Source: Rhodoferax sp. WC2427
Lineage (GTDB): Bacteria; Pseudomonadota; Gammaproteobacteria; Burkholderiales; Burkholderiaceae_C
Direction of reading: 5' to 3'
DNA: 64,000 nt
NCBI RefSeq assembly: GCF_040822085.1
Contig: NZ_CP162006.1
Span: 2,728,001-2,792,000, forward strand
The notes beneath the pieces were generated by a model that was not told the DNA's origin, searched no databases, and saw only the letters and a program-made list of their open reading frames with translations. The translations under genes and the position numbers were made by a program. This document shows, piece by piece, positions 16,955 to 26,439 of the stretch. The first letter of the stretch is position 1. Every line of letters starts with the position of its first letter.

Positions 16955-16984
16955 AAAAAAAGGGCACCGCGCACGATGCCCCTT
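16955..16984 (-). terminator. Terminator after etfA
   Basis: On the minus strand AAGGGGCATCG and CGGTGCCCTT form a stem followed by seven T residues, between etfA and the acyl-CoA dehydrogenase gene. It would separate or attenuate transcription between etfBA and the dehydrogenase. Confidence 0.75.
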
Positions 16985-17000
16985 TGCACTGACCTGCGTC

Positions 17001-17933
17001 TTACAAGGCCTTTACAAGTTCGGGTACAGCGACGAATAAATCGGCCACCAAGCCGTAATCGGCCACGCTGAAGATCGGCGCTTCTTCGTCCTTGTTGATC
17101 GCCACGATGACCTTGCTGTCCTTCATGCCGGCCAAATGCTGGATGGCGCCGCTGATACCGGCGGCCACGTACAACTGCGGTGCCACGATCTTGCCGGTCT
17201 GGCCCACTTGCCAGTCGTTCGGGGCGTAGCCTGCGTCCACGGCAGCGCGGGATGCACCCAGGGCGGCACCCAGCTTGTCGGCCAGCGGCACCATGACTTC
17301 GTTGAACTTCTCGGCGCTGCCCAGGGCCCGGCCGCCGGACACGATGATCTTGGCGGCGGTGAGTTCGGGGCGGTCGTTCTTGGCGATTTCGCTGCCCAGG
17401 AAGCTGGATTTCCCGGCATCGGCGGCGGCAGCCAGCACTTCCACGGTGGCAGAGCCTCCGGTGGCCGCTGCCGGGTCGAAGCCGGTGGTGCGCACGGTGA
17501 GAACCTTGGTGGCATCCAGGCTTTGCACGGTGGCGATGGCGTTACCGGCGTAGATGGGGCGCTCGAAGGTATCGGCGCTGATCACCTTGGTCACGTCGCT
17601 GATCTGGCCCACGTCGAGCTTGGCAGCCACGCGGGGGGCGATGTTCTTGCCCGAGGCGGTGGCGGGGAAGACGATGTGGCTGTAGCCAGCCGCCAGCGCC
17701 AGCACCTGGGCGGTGACGTTCTCGGCCAGGCCGTGGGCAAACCCAGGCGCATCGGCGTGCAGGACTTTGGCCACACCGGCGATCTGGGCGGCAGCGGCGG
17801 CAGCACCTGCGGCGTTGCTACCAGCGATGAGGACGTGCACATCGCCTCCGCATTGGAGTGCGGCGGTAACGGTGTTCAGGGTCGCGCCTTTGACGCTGTT
17901 GTTGTCGTGTTCGGCAATGATGAGTACGGACAT
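17001..17933 (-). CDS. etfA: Electron transfer flavoprotein subunit alpha
   Basis: 310 residues. The N-terminal half starts '[20 protein letters not shown]'. The C-terminal FAD domain has '[15 protein letters not shown]', '[20 protein letters not shown]', '[20 protein letters not shown]' and '[20 protein letters not shown]', the last three lining the FAD site in EtfA/FixB. Lies 1 bp after etfB on the same strand. The heterodimer shuttles electrons from acyl-CoA dehydrogenases to the quinone pool through ETF-quinone oxidoreductase, which is not in this window. Confidence 0.97.
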   Translation of the reverse strand: MSVLIIAEHDNNSVKGATLNTVTAALQCGGDVHVLIAGSNAAGAAAAAAQIAGVAKVLHADAPGFAHGLAENVTAQVLALAAGYSHIVFPATASGKNIAPRVAAKLDVGQISDVTKVISADTFERPIYAGNAIATVQSLDATKVLTVRTTGFDPAAATGGSATVEVLAAAADAGKSSFLGSEIAKNDRPELTAAKIIVSGGRALGSAEKFNEVMVPLADKLGAALGASRAAVDAGYAPNDWQVGQTGKIVAPQLYVAAGISGAIQHLAGMKDSKVIVAINKDEEAPIFSVADYGLVADLFVAVPELVKAL

Positions 17934-17934
17934 G

Positions 17935-18684
17935 TCAGATCACTTTCGCTTCGGTCTTGAGTTTGGCTACCAGGGTGGCCACGTCGGGGACTTTGATACC
18001 AGCGCTGCGTTTGGGCGGCTCGGAGACCTTCAGGGTCTTGATGCGCGGGGACACATCCACGCCCAGGTCTTCGGGCTTGAAGACATCCAACTGCTTCTTC
18101 TTGGCCTTCATGATGTTGGGCAGGGTGACGTAGCGGGGCTCGTTCAGGCGCAGGTCGGTGGTGACCACGGCGGGCAGCGAGACGCTGAGGGTTTCCAGGC
18201 CGCCGTCGACTTCGCGGGTGACGCTGGCTTTTCCATCAGCCACTTCGATCTTGCTGGCGAAGGTGGCTTGGGGCAAATCTGCCAGGGCGGCGAGCATCTG
18301 GCCGGTCTGGTTGCAGTCGTCGTCGATGGCTTGCTTGCCCAGGATGATGAGGCCGGGCTGTTCCTTGTCGACCAGGGCTTTGAGGAGCTTGGCGACGGCC
18401 AGGGGCTGCAGTTCTTCAGCCGTTTCGACCAGGATGGCACGGTCGGCACCGATGGCCATGGCGGTGCGCAGGGTCTCGGAGCACTGGGTGACACCGCAGG
18501 AGACGGCGATGATCTCGGTGACCACGCCCTTTTCCTTTAAACGAACCGCTTCTTCGACGGCGATTTCGTCAAACGGGTTCATGCTCATCTTGACGTTGGC
18601 GATGTCTACGCCCGTTCCGTCGGTTTTGACGCGGACCTTGACGTTGTAGTCAACAACGCGTTTTACAGCTACCAGGACCTTCAT
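17935..18684 (-). CDS. etfB: Electron transfer flavoprotein subunit beta
   Basis: 249 residues beginning '[20 protein letters not shown]', with '[21 protein letters not shown]' and '[22 protein letters not shown]', the AMP-binding and family signature region of EtfB/FixA. The ATG at 18684 is preceded by GAGGAG at a good distance; the frame extends five codons further upstream without support. First gene of etfBA. The ~140-bp region upstream (18685-18824) is AT-richer and probably holds the promoter. Confidence 0.97.
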   Translation of the reverse strand: MKVLVAVKRVVDYNVKVRVKTDGTGVDIANVKMSMNPFDEIAVEEAVRLKEKGVVTEIIAVSCGVTQCSETLRTAMAIGADRAILVETAEELQPLAVAKLLKALVDKEQPGLIILGKQAIDDDCNQTGQMLAALADLPQATFASKIEVADGKASVTREVDGGLETLSVSLPAVVTTDLRLNEPRYVTLPNIMKAKKKQLDVFKPEDLGVDVSPRIKTLKVSEPPKRSAGIKVPDVATLVAKLKTEAKVI

Positions 18685-18824
18685 GTAACGGCTCCTCAAA
18701 GTTATGGAATGTAATTGTCGAGCGTGATTTTATGCCGCAACCCCAGCGGGACAGGAAAAAATAGTACGACCGTTCTTTTTTGAAATTATAAAAGGCAAAC
18801 GAGACTTTGTCGCTTGCCCCCGGG

Positions 18825-20123
18825 TCAATTGGGCGACACCACATCCCCGGGCAGGGGTGGCTGGGCGCTTTGCAGGCGGATGCCGATCTGCTGCGCGCGC
18901 AGCGCCTGCAGGATGCGCAAGTTGATGGCGGAGCGCAGGTTGCCCTGGCCGTTTTCGGGGTCGTTGATCCAGTAGCCCAGGTGGAATTCCAGCCCCTCGG
19001 GCGCAAACTCGGCCAGGGTGGCGGCCGGTGCGGGGTCGCGCAGCACGCGGGGTTCTTGCAGGGCGGCCTCTTGCATCGCGGCCATCACCACTTCGGCAGA
19101 GCTGTGAAAACCCACGGTCACCGAGGTGGACTGTGAAATGCGGGAGTTGTTGAGCGACAGGTTTTCCACCCGCTGGATCAGCAGCATCTCGTTGGGCACG
19201 ATGGATTCGCGGCCATTGGGGGCGCTGATGACGGTGTAGCGGGCATTGATGTCGGTAACCCGGCCTTCAAAGTTGTCGACCTTCACGAAGTCGCCGATGC
19301 GGATGCTGCGCTCGGCCAGAATCACAAAGCCGCTGACATAGTTGGCCGCCAGCTTCTGCAGGCCAAAGCCGATGCCTACCCCCACCGCACCGCCCAGCAC
19401 CGACAGCGCGGTCAGGTCGATGCCCACCGACGACAAGGCCACCAGCAGCCCCACAAACATCAGCAGGGCCCGGGTGGCGTTGCTGATGGCTTTGCGCAGC
19501 GACAAAGCGCTGCCCGTGGCCGACTTGAGCAGCCGCCCTTCGATGGCCGCCGAAATCCACAGCGTGAAGATCAGCACCGCCCCCGCCGTCAACGCGCCCT
19601 CCACCAGGTTGCGGGCCGACAGCATGGAGCCGCCGACTTTCCACTTGAACTGGTCCAGCTCGTCCAGCAGCACCGGCAGCAGGCCACTGACCCACAGCAC
19701 CATGGCCAGCCAGGCCACCCAGGAAATGGTGCGCTCCAGCAGCCGCACCACCGGCGCGTTGTGGAATGCCACCTGCAGCACCTTGACCCCGGTGCGGATC
19801 ACCGCCAGCGACACCAGCACCGGCATGGCGATCTTGAACAGCGCCAGCGGAATCCACTGCTGCAGCAGCACCTCGTCCAGCAGGCCCAGGGCCAGCAAGA
19901 GCAGCGGGAACATCACGCCGTCGACGATGCGGCGGCCAAACAAAATGGACTTCTCGTCGGGTAGGCCCACCGCCCGGCGCAGCAGCCACACCAGCGTCCA
20001 GGCCAGCAGAATGCACACGCCCAGTGAGGCCAGTTCCACCAGGGCGGTGGGGCGTAACAGGGCGGCAAGCCAGCTGTCCAGATCGGTGATGGGGGCGGAG
20101 TGGGTCGCGGAAACGGGATTCAT
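18825..20123 (-). CDS. MscS family mechanosensitive ion channel
   Basis: About 432 residues. Several N-terminal hydrophobic helices come first. The pore helix region follows (ALSVLGGAVGVGIGFGLQKL), then the MscS beta domain: 'NYVSGFVILAERSIRIGDFV', 'VDNFEGRVTDINARYTVI', 'NGRESIVPNEMLLIQRVENL'. Such channels release osmolytes on hypo-osmotic shock. The start is ambiguous: ATG 20123 is used, a GTG at 20165 would add 14 residues, and neither has a good ribosome-binding site. Confidence 0.92.
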   Translation of the reverse strand: MNPVSATHSAPITDLDSWLAALLRPTALVELASLGVCILLAWTLVWLLRRAVGLPDEKSILFGRRIVDGVMFPLLLLALGLLDEVLLQQWIPLALFKIAMPVLVSLAVIRTGVKVLQVAFHNAPVVRLLERTISWVAWLAMVLWVSGLLPVLLDELDQFKWKVGGSMLSARNLVEGALTAGAVLIFTLWISAAIEGRLLKSATGSALSLRKAISNATRALLMFVGLLVALSSVGIDLTALSVLGGAVGVGIGFGLQKLAANYVSGFVILAERSIRIGDFVKVDNFEGRVTDINARYTVISAPNGRESIVPNEMLLIQRVENLSLNNSRISQSTSVTVGFHSSAEVVMAAMQEAALQEPRVLRDPAPAATLAEFAPEGLEFHLGYWINDPENGQGNLRSAINLRILQALRAQQIGIRLQSAQPPLPGDVVSPN

Positions 20124-20230
20124 GGAGACGTTGGAGAAAACAAGGCAAAAAAGGTTCCCGGCCACGCAGCAAGAGCGTGAGCAGCTACAAATACGCTAGC
20201 ACCCGCCAGGGGCCCATAATTTGCAAAGTT

Positions 20231-21184
20231 TTACAAATCTGCCAGCACGCGGATGTGGGCTTCGACGCTGCGGCCCAGTGCGCTCAGGTCGTAGCCACCC
20301 TCCAGGCTGCTGACGATGCGGCCTTTGGCAAAGCGGCGGGCAATGTCCTTGATGCGCATGGTGATCCACGCGTAGTCTTGCTCCACCAGCCCCATCTGGC
20401 CCATGTCGTCTTCGCGGTGCGCGTCGAAGCCGGCGCTGATGAAGATCATCTCGGGCCGGTGTTCTTCCAGGCGCGGTATCCAGACCATCTCGATCAGCTC
20501 GCGCACCTCCATGCCCTTGGTATAGGCGGGCACGGGCACGTTGACCAGGTTGGGGGCGTTCGACAGCGCGCCGCCCTCAGGGTAGAACGGATGCTGGAAG
20601 AAGCTGACCATCAGGATGCGCTCGTCCCCGGCCACGATGTTCTCGGTGCCGTTGCCGTGGTGCACGTCAAAGTCCACAATCGCCACCCGCTGCAGGCCGT
20701 GGCGCTCCAGTGCGTACTTGGCGGCAATCGCCACGTTGTTGAAAAAGCAAAAGCCGCTGGCGGTGTCGCGCCCGGCATGGTGGCCGGGCGGGCGCACCGC
20801 GCAAAAGGCGTTTTCCAGCTCGCCCGCCAGCACTGCGTCGGTGGCCGCCAGCGTGGCCCCGGCGGCGGCCAGGGCGGCGTCCCAGGTGTAGATGTTCAGG
20901 CTGGTGTCGGGGTCGACCTGCGCGTGGGTGGGGCCCCCGGCGTTGATGTCCTCGCGCAGCGTGTCGGTCAGGCCGCGCAGGGTAGAGACCAGGGTGCGGC
21001 TGTGGGCCAGCTCGATGTCGGCCAGCGCGGCAGGTGCGGCCTGCAGATGCTCCAGCGCATCGGCCACGCCGCTGATCAGCAAGCGGTCGTCAATCGCGTC
21101 CAGCCGGGCCGGGCATTCGGGGTGGCCTGCGCCCATTTCGTGTTTGCGGCAGGCGGGGTGGGTGAAGTAGCCAGTCTTGTTCAC
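20231..21184 (-). CDS. Histone deacetylase family (class II-like) hydrolase
   Basis: 317 residues, full length for bacterial HDAC-like amidohydrolases, which remove acetyl groups from polyamines or other amines with a zinc ion. Motifs: 'AFCAVRPPGHHAGRDTASGF' (tandem catalytic histidines), 'VAIVDFDVHHGNGTENI' (zinc Asp and His), 'FISAGFDAHREDDMG' (zinc Asp), and 'SSLEGGYDLSAL' near the end (Gly-Gly-Tyr with catalytic Tyr). Monocistronic by appearance, divergent from the MoxR gene with a 56-bp gap. Substrate unknown. Confidence 0.94.
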   Translation of the reverse strand: MNKTGYFTHPACRKHEMGAGHPECPARLDAIDDRLLISGVADALEHLQAAPAALADIELAHSRTLVSTLRGLTDTLREDINAGGPTHAQVDPDTSLNIYTWDAALAAAGATLAATDAVLAGELENAFCAVRPPGHHAGRDTASGFCFFNNVAIAAKYALERHGLQRVAIVDFDVHHGNGTENIVAGDERILMVSFFQHPFYPEGGALSNAPNLVNVPVPAYTKGMEVRELIEMVWIPRLEEHRPEMIFISAGFDAHREDDMGQMGLVEQDYAWITMRIKDIARRFAKGRIVSSLEGGYDLSALGRSVEAHIRVLADL

Positions 21185-21240
21185 GGTGAACCGCTTTTCT
21201 TAGAAATTGGATGTCTTTAATTTTTTGGTAACGTGAAGAA

Positions 21241-22161
21241 ATGCACGTACAAAACAAACTCAACGAACTGCTAAAACAGCTTAACACGGTGATTGTGGGC
21301 AAACCAGCGCAGGTACAGGATTGCGTGGCCTGCCTGTTGGCAGGGGGACACCTGCTGATCGAGGACGTGCCCGGCGTGGGCAAAACTACGCTGGCGCATG
21401 CGCTGGCGCGCACTTTCGGCCTGCAGTTTTCCCGCGTGCAGTTCACCGCCGACCTGATGCCCAGCGACCTCACCGGCGTGTCCATCTACGAGCGCGGCAA
21501 GGAAAGCTTTGTGTTCCACCCCGGCCCGCTGTTTGCGCAAATTCTGCTGGCCGACGAAATCAACCGCGCCAGCCCCAAAACCCAAAGCGCCCTGCTCGAG
21601 GCCATGGAAGAAAAGCAGGTCACGGTGGAGGGCGCCACCCGCCCCCTGCCCTCGCCGTTTTTCGTCATCGCCACGCAAAACCCGCTGGACCAGCTGGGCA
21701 CTTTCGCCCTGCCCGAGTCGCAGCTCGACCGCTTCCTGATGCGCATCTCGCTGGGCTACCCCGACCGGGCGTCCGAGCGCCAGCTGCTCGCCGGGCAGGA
21801 CCGGCGCGACCTGGTGGAGCACCTGCCCAGCCTGCTGAGGCCCGCCGAGTTGCAGCAATTGCAGCAACAGGTGCAGCAGGTCCATGCGGCCGACCCGCTG
21901 CTCGACTACGTGCAAGACCTGGTGGCCGCCACCCGCTCGGGCCGCTGGTTTGTGCAGGGCCTTAGCCCGCGTGCCGGGATTGCCGTGGTGCGGGCCGCCA
22001 AGGCCCAGGCGCTGCTCAGTGGCCGCGACTACGTGGCCCCCGACGACGTGCAGGCCATCCTGGCGCAGACCGTGGCGCACCGCCTGGTGCCGGCAGGCGA
22101 TGCCGGGCGCGGCGCGGTGGCGCAGGTGCAGGCCATGATTGCGGGCACGCCCTTGCCGTGA
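21241..22161 (+). CDS. MoxR family AAA+ ATPase
   Basis: 306 residues. Walker A 'EDVPGVGKTTLAHALARTFG' near residue 44, Walker B 'ILLADEINRASPKTQSALLE' near residue 101, sensor 1 'FFVIATQNPLDQLGTFALPE', and the C-terminal lid. MoxR proteins act as chaperones that assemble metal-containing or membrane complexes and usually sit with DUF58 and transglutaminase-like genes, as here. The stop overlaps the DUF58 start by 4 bp. Confidence 0.96.
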   Translation: MHVQNKLNELLKQLNTVIVGKPAQVQDCVACLLAGGHLLIEDVPGVGKTTLAHALARTFGLQFSRVQFTADLMPSDLTGVSIYERGKESFVFHPGPLFAQILLADEINRASPKTQSALLEAMEEKQVTVEGATRPLPSPFFVIATQNPLDQLGTFALPESQLDRFLMRISLGYPDRASERQLLAGQDRRDLVEHLPSLLRPAELQQLQQQVQQVHAADPLLDYVQDLVAATRSGRWFVQGLSPRAGIAVVRAAKAQALLSGRDYVAPDDVQAILAQTVAHRLVPAGDAGRGAVAQVQAMIAGTPLP

Positions 22162-23114
22162 ACATGTTGCGCGCCCGCTTCCAGCGCTGGTGGCAGACGC
22201 GCACCACGCTCACCGACACCACGCTGCTGACCCAGCGCAACGTCTACATCCTGCCCACCGGCCCGGGCTGCATGCTGGCGGCCACGCTGCTGGTGCTGCT
22301 GGTGGCCAGCATCAACTACCAGCTCAACCTGGGTTATGTGCTGACCTTCCTGCTGGCCGGTTGTGCCGTGGTGGGCATGCACGTAGGCCACGCCACCCTG
22401 CGCGGCCTTACTCTGCATTTGATAGCACCTGACGCCCAGTACATGGGCGCTAGCGCCCCTATTTCCATACAGATCAGCAGCACACGCAAAACCACCCGCT
22501 ACGGCATCGGCCTGGGCCTGCTGGGCAGCGGCCACTGGGCCTGGACCGACGTACCCGCCCAGGGCAGCAGCCGGGTGCAGATCGCCTTCACCCCCACCCA
22601 GCGCGGCCTGCAGCACCTACCCGCCATCACCGCCGAAACCCGCTTCCCGCTGGGCACCTTCCGCGTCTGGACCTACTGGCGGCCCGCCGCGCAACTGCTG
22701 GTCTACCCCCGCCCCGAAGCCCACCCGCCCCCGCTGCCCCCCGGCCAACCCCGCGCGGGTGGCGCCACCCACAGCGCCCCCCACGCCAGCGGCGAATTCG
22801 ACGGCGTACGCCCCTACCGGCGTGGTGACCCGCTGAAACTGGTGGTCTGGAAAAAAGCCGCCAAGGCCGACGAACTGGTCAGCCGCGACAGCCAGCAGGC
22901 CCAGCGCCACGAACTCTGGCTGGACTATGCCCAGGCCGGTTCGCTGGGCACCGAAGCCAAACTCTCGCGCCTGTGCGCCTGGGTGCTGCTGGCCGACCCA
23001 TTGGGGCTGGACTACGGGCTGCGCCTGCCGGGGCAGGAGATTGCGCCCAGTGCGGGCGAGGCGCACCGGCGGCGCTGCCTGGAAGCCTTGGCCCTATGCC
23101 AAATTGGCCTCTAG
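22158..23114 (+). CDS. DUF58 domain protein
   Basis: 318 residues: two N-terminal transmembrane helices (PGCMLAATLLVLLVASI, 'LGYVLTFLLAGCAVVGMHVG'), then the DUF58 core with 'GEFDGVRPYRRGDPLKLVVW' and 'KKAAKADELVSRD'. Function unknown; it partners with MoxR ATPases. Two copies of the dispersed palindromic repeat touch it: one is read in frame at about residues 87-104, and another at 23101 supplies its last codons and the TAG stop, so the present C-terminus may be shortened or replaced by repeat insertion. Confidence 0.9.
   Translation: MNMLRARFQRWWQTRTTLTDTTLLTQRNVYILPTGPGCMLAATLLVLLVASINYQLNLGYVLTFLLAGCAVVGMHVGHATLRGLTLHLIAPDAQYMGASAPISIQISSTRKTTRYGIGLGLLGSGHWAWTDVPAQGSSRVQIAFTPTQRGLQHLPAITAETRFPLGTFRVWTYWRPAAQLLVYPRPEAHPPPLPPGQPRAGGATHSAPHASGEFDGVRPYRRGDPLKLVVWKKAAKADELVSRDSQQAQRHELWLDYAQAGSLGTEAKLSRLCAWVLLADPLGLDYGLRLPGQEIAPSAGEAHRRRCLEALALCQIGL
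22416..22467 (+). repeat. Dispersed short palindromic repeat, copy 6 (inside DUF58 gene)
   Basis: TTTGATAGCACCTGACGCCC then ATGGGCGCTAGCGCCCCTAT. In frame, encoding roughly LIAPDAQYMGASAPISI. Confidence 0.6.
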
Positions 23115-23157
23115 CGCTTATTAGACAAGCACAAGCAGCTACTTATTCCATAGCAAC
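23101..23157 (-). repeat. Dispersed short palindromic repeat, copy 7 (spans DUF58 stop codon)
   Basis: The reverse complement reads AAGTAGCTGCTTGTGCTTGT then AATAAGCGCTAGAGGCCAAT. The copy fills the whole gap between DUF58 and the TgpA-like gene, and its CTCTAG contains the DUF58 stop. Confidence 0.75.
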
Positions 23158-23163
23158 CACCTT

Positions 23164-25173
23164 ATGCGCTGGCCCTCCTCTTTCACCTCCCTGTCTCACC
23201 TCCCAAGAGACAGCCGCGACACCTTGTTCCTGCTGGCGGTCATCGCCTGGGTGGTGCTACCGCAGGTGGGCAACCTGCCCGTCTGGTGCGCACTGGCCAC
23301 GGCGGCGGTACTGGTGTGGCGCGGCTGGCTGGCGTGGGGCTCGCGGCCGCTGCCGTCGCGCTGGTGGCTGGCGGTGCTGCTGGGGGCGGCGCTGGCGGCC
23401 ACGCTGGCCACCCACAAAACCCTGCTGGGGCGCGATGCCGGGGTGACGCTGATCGTGGTGCTGCTGGCCCTCAAAACCCTGGAGCTGCGGGCGCGGCGGG
23501 ACGCGTTTGTGGTGTTCTTTCTGGGCTTTTTCACCATGCTCAGCAACTTCTTTTTCTCGCAGTCGCTGCTGACCGCCGTGGCCATGCTGGTGGCGCTGCT
23601 GGGGCTGTTGACGGCGCTGGTCAATGCCCATATGCCGAACAGTGGGCTGGTGGACCACAAGGCCCCGCTGCGCGAGGCGGCGCGCATCGCGGGCGGCATG
23701 GCGCTGCTGGGTGCGCCCATCATGGCGGTGCTGTTCGTGCTGTTTCCGCGCATGGCCCCGCTGTGGGGCGTGCCCAGCGACGCCATGGCCGGGCGCAGCG
23801 GCCTGTCTGCCAGCATGCAGGTGGGCACCATGGCCAGCCTGGCGCTGGACGACAGCATTGCCATGCGGGTGCGGTTTGACGGGGTGCCGCCCGCACAGCG
23901 CGACCTGTACTTTCGCGGCCCGGTGCTGTCGCTGTTTGATGGGCGCGAATGGCTGCCCCAGGCCCGGGACTTTGCCCGGCCCGCCGCCCGCGACCTGCAG
24001 GTATCGGGCCCGCCGGTAGGCTACCAGGTGACGCTGGAGCCCAGCAACCGCCCCTGGCTGCTGGCGCTGGAGGCCACGCCCCAGGCCCCCACCCTGCCCG
24101 CAGGCGTGTCCGCGGTGATGACCACCGACCTGCAATGGCTGGCCAGCCGCCCCACCACCGAGCTGCTGCGCTACCAGGCGCAGAGCTACCCGCAGTTCCG
24201 CTACGGCCCACCGCGGGCCAACCTGGACCTGCAACGCTATGTCGATCTGCCCCCCGGCTTCAACCCGCGCACCCTGCAACTGGCCGCCGACCTGCGCCGC
24301 GCCCAGCCCGGAGCCGATACCGCCGCACTGGTGCAAACCGTGCTGACCCGCCTGCGCACGGGTGGCTACCTCTACACGCTGGAGCCCGGCCTGTACGGGC
24401 GCGACACGGCCGACGAATTCTGGTTCGACCGCAAAGCGGGCTTTTGCGAGCACATCGCCTCGTCCTTCGTGGTGCTGATGCGGGCGCTGGACATCCCCGC
24501 GCGCGTCGTCACCGGCTACCAGGGCGGCGAATTGAACGGTGTCGACGGCTTCTGGGTGGTGCGCCAAAGCGATGCCCACGCCTGGGCCGAGGTGTGGAGC
24601 AGCGGCCAGGGCTGGACCCGGGTGGACCCTACCGGCGCAGTGTCACCCGGCCGCGTGGGCAGCTTTACCCGGCTGCAGGCCCCGCGCGGCGCCATTGCCA
24701 ACACCCTGGCCAACGTCAGCCCCGACACCGCCCGGCGCCTGCGCGCCGCCTGGGATGCGCTCAACAACGGCTGGAACCAGTGGGTGCTGAACTACAGCCA
24801 AAGCCAGCAACTCAACTTGCTGAAGAACATCGGTTTCGACAGCCCCGAGTGGGAAGACCTGGGCAAGCTGCTGGCCGGTCTGCTGGTGCTGGCCAGCCTG
24901 GGCGGGGCCGCCTGGGCCCAGTGGGAGCGCCGCCAGCACGACCCCTGGCTGCGCCTGCTGGAGCAAGCCCGGCGCAAGATGGCCAAAACCGGTATTGCCG
25001 TGCCGCCCAGCGCTGCGCCGCGGCAGATGGCCGCGCTGGTGGCAGACCGACCCGCCCTGCGCGACTGGTTGCTGCAAATGGAACACCTGCGTTACGCCCC
25101 GCCCAACCCCGATCGCCCGGACAAGCTGGTGGCACTGCGGCGGGCATTCAAACGCCTGGTGTGGCCGCGCTAG
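23164..25173 (+). CDS. TgpA-like transglutaminase/DUF3488 membrane protein
   Basis: 669 residues. The N-terminal part has about six membrane helices (DUF3488). A periplasmic transglutaminase-like domain follows, with the Cys in 'RKAGFCEHIASSFVVLM' (near residue 428), His in 'QSDAHAWAEVWSSGQGW' and Asp in 'RVDPTGAV', a complete Cys-His-Asp triad. A late membrane helix (LLAGLLVLASLGGAAWA) and a cytoplasmic DUF4129-type tail close the protein. TgpA is important for viability in Pseudomonas aeruginosa. It follows MoxR and DUF58, separated only by a palindromic repeat; no clear ribosome-binding site precedes the ATG. Confidence 0.92.
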   Translation: MRWPSSFTSLSHLPRDSRDTLFLLAVIAWVVLPQVGNLPVWCALATAAVLVWRGWLAWGSRPLPSRWWLAVLLGAALAATLATHKTLLGRDAGVTLIVVLLALKTLELRARRDAFVVFFLGFFTMLSNFFFSQSLLTAVAMLVALLGLLTALVNAHMPNSGLVDHKAPLREAARIAGGMALLGAPIMAVLFVLFPRMAPLWGVPSDAMAGRSGLSASMQVGTMASLALDDSIAMRVRFDGVPPAQRDLYFRGPVLSLFDGREWLPQARDFARPAARDLQVSGPPVGYQVTLEPSNRPWLLALEATPQAPTLPAGVSAVMTTDLQWLASRPTTELLRYQAQSYPQFRYGPPRANLDLQRYVDLPPGFNPRTLQLAADLRRAQPGADTAALVQTVLTRLRTGGYLYTLEPGLYGRDTADEFWFDRKAGFCEHIASSFVVLMRALDIPARVVTGYQGGELNGVDGFWVVRQSDAHAWAEVWSSGQGWTRVDPTGAVSPGRVGSFTRLQAPRGAIANTLANVSPDTARRLRAAWDALNNGWNQWVLNYSQSQQLNLLKNIGFDSPEWEDLGKLLAGLLVLASLGGAAWAQWERRQHDPWLRLLEQARRKMAKTGIAVPPSAAPRQMAALVADRPALRDWLLQMEHLRYAPPNPDRPDKLVALRRAFKRLVWPR

Positions 25174-25199
25174 ACTCCTGCGGTCACCTTTCCATTCCC

Positions 25200-26285
25200 A
25201 TGCACAAACTTCTCCCGATTGCTCTCGTTTTAATAGCTGCTTGCGCTCTTCCCGTAAGCGCCAAAGCCCTCAAAGGCATAAAAACCAAAACAAGCGCCAA
25301 CGCCACCCCCAGCGGCCCGCTGTACGCCAGCCGCGAGGATGTGATGGCCATCGCCGAAGACATCGCCGAGCGCCGCGGCCTGGACCCAGCCTGGGTGCAC
25401 CGGATGCTGGCGCAGGCCCGCTTCATCCCCAGCGTGCCGCGCCTGATGGCCCCGGCCCCCACCGGGACGGTGAAGAACTGGAAGCTCTACCGCAGCCGCT
25501 TCATCGACCCGGTGCGCATTGCCGCCGGGGTGCGCTTCTGGCAGGCCAACCGCGCCACGCTGGATCGGGCCGAAAAGGAATTTGGCGTGCCGGCCGAAAT
25601 CATCGTCGGCATCCTCGGCGTGGAGACGATCTACGGGCAGAACATGGGCAACTTCCGGGTGCTGGACGCGCTGGCCACGCTGGCCTTCGACTTTCCCGCC
25701 AGCCACCCGCGCGCCCAGGAGCGCAGCGCCTACTTCAAGGGCGAGCTGGAGCAGTACCTGAGTCTGACCCAGCGCGCCGACATCGACCCCCTGAGTTTGC
25801 GCGGCAGCTACGCCGGGGCCATGGGCCTGGGCCAGTTCATGCCCACCAGCTGGGTGAACTTTGCGGTGGACTTTGACGGTGACAGCCGGGTCGACCTGTT
25901 CAACAGCCCGGCCGACGCGATTGGCTCGGTGGCCAACTACTTCAAGGCCTTCCACTGGCAGAGCGGCATGCCGGTGTTCTACCCGGTGCAGTTCGACCCC
26001 AAAACCGTGGACATGGACGCGCTGCTGGCCCCGGACATCCTGCCCACCTTCAGCGTGGCCCGCTTCCAGGCCCTGGGCGCCGTGCTGGACGGCCCGGCCC
26101 TGCAGCACACCGGCCCACTGGCGTTGGTAGAGCTGCAAAACGGTGGGGACGCGCCACAGTATGTGGCGGGCACCGAGAACTTCTACGCCATCACCCGCTA
26201 CAACTGGAGCAGCTACTACGCCATGGCGGTGTTTGAACTGGGGCAAGAAGTGGCAGCCGCGGTGAAGGCCAAAACCGGGCCGTAA
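25200..26285 (+). CDS. mltB: Membrane-bound lytic murein transglycosylase B
   Basis: 361 residues. A signal peptide (MHKLLPIALVLIAACALPVSA) precedes the soluble lytic transglycosylase fold. Motif 'VPAEIIVGILGVETIYGQNM' holds the catalytic Glu near residue 142, and 'GSYAGAMGLGQFMPTSW' and 'FDGDSRVDLFNSPADAIGSV' are the other MltB signatures. It cleaves peptidoglycan glycan strands to anhydromuramyl products. A lipobox is possible (IAAC) but not ideal. The signal-peptide core coincides with a copy of the dispersed palindromic repeat. A 27-bp gap separates it from the TgpA-like gene. Confidence 0.95.
   Translation: MHKLLPIALVLIAACALPVSAKALKGIKTKTSANATPSGPLYASREDVMAIAEDIAERRGLDPAWVHRMLAQARFIPSVPRLMAPAPTGTVKNWKLYRSRFIDPVRIAAGVRFWQANRATLDRAEKEFGVPAEIIVGILGVETIYGQNMGNFRVLDALATLAFDFPASHPRAQERSAYFKGELEQYLSLTQRADIDPLSLRGSYAGAMGLGQFMPTSWVNFAVDFDGDSRVDLFNSPADAIGSVANYFKAFHWQSGMPVFYPVQFDPKTVDMDALLAPDILPTFSVARFQALGAVLDGPALQHTGPLALVELQNGGDAPQYVAGTENFYAITRYNWSSYYAMAVFELGQEVAAAVKAKTGP
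25226..25287 (+). repeat. Dispersed short palindromic repeat, copy 8 (in mltB signal peptide)
   Basis: TTTTAATAGCTGCTTGCGCT then TAAGCGCCAAAGCCCTC and AAAGGCATAAAAACC, a close match to the family core. It encodes about residues 9-30 of MltB. Confidence 0.75.
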
Positions 26286-26439
26286 ACCGCCAGGTCGGGT
26301 GTGGTAGGCCCGACACCCTGGAAGCTCGACTAAGTCACGAAAACCGGCTTCATTATCCTGAAACCTATAGTTTTCAATAGCTTACGCGTGGCCTCGTGTA
26401 ACACTACGTAACAGCAGCTTACACAACCACAGGACTACC

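Noticed and set aside
15203..17071. 622-codon open frame on the plus strand, antisense to acyl-CoA dehydrogenase
   Set aside because: High GC produces long antisense frames. Its translation is Gly/His/Ala-rich with no family motif, while the opposite strand is a clear acyl-CoA dehydrogenase.
26286..26330. Terminator after mltB
   Set aside because: An imperfect hairpin (CCAGGTCGGG / CCCGACACCCTGG) exists but is not followed by T residues.
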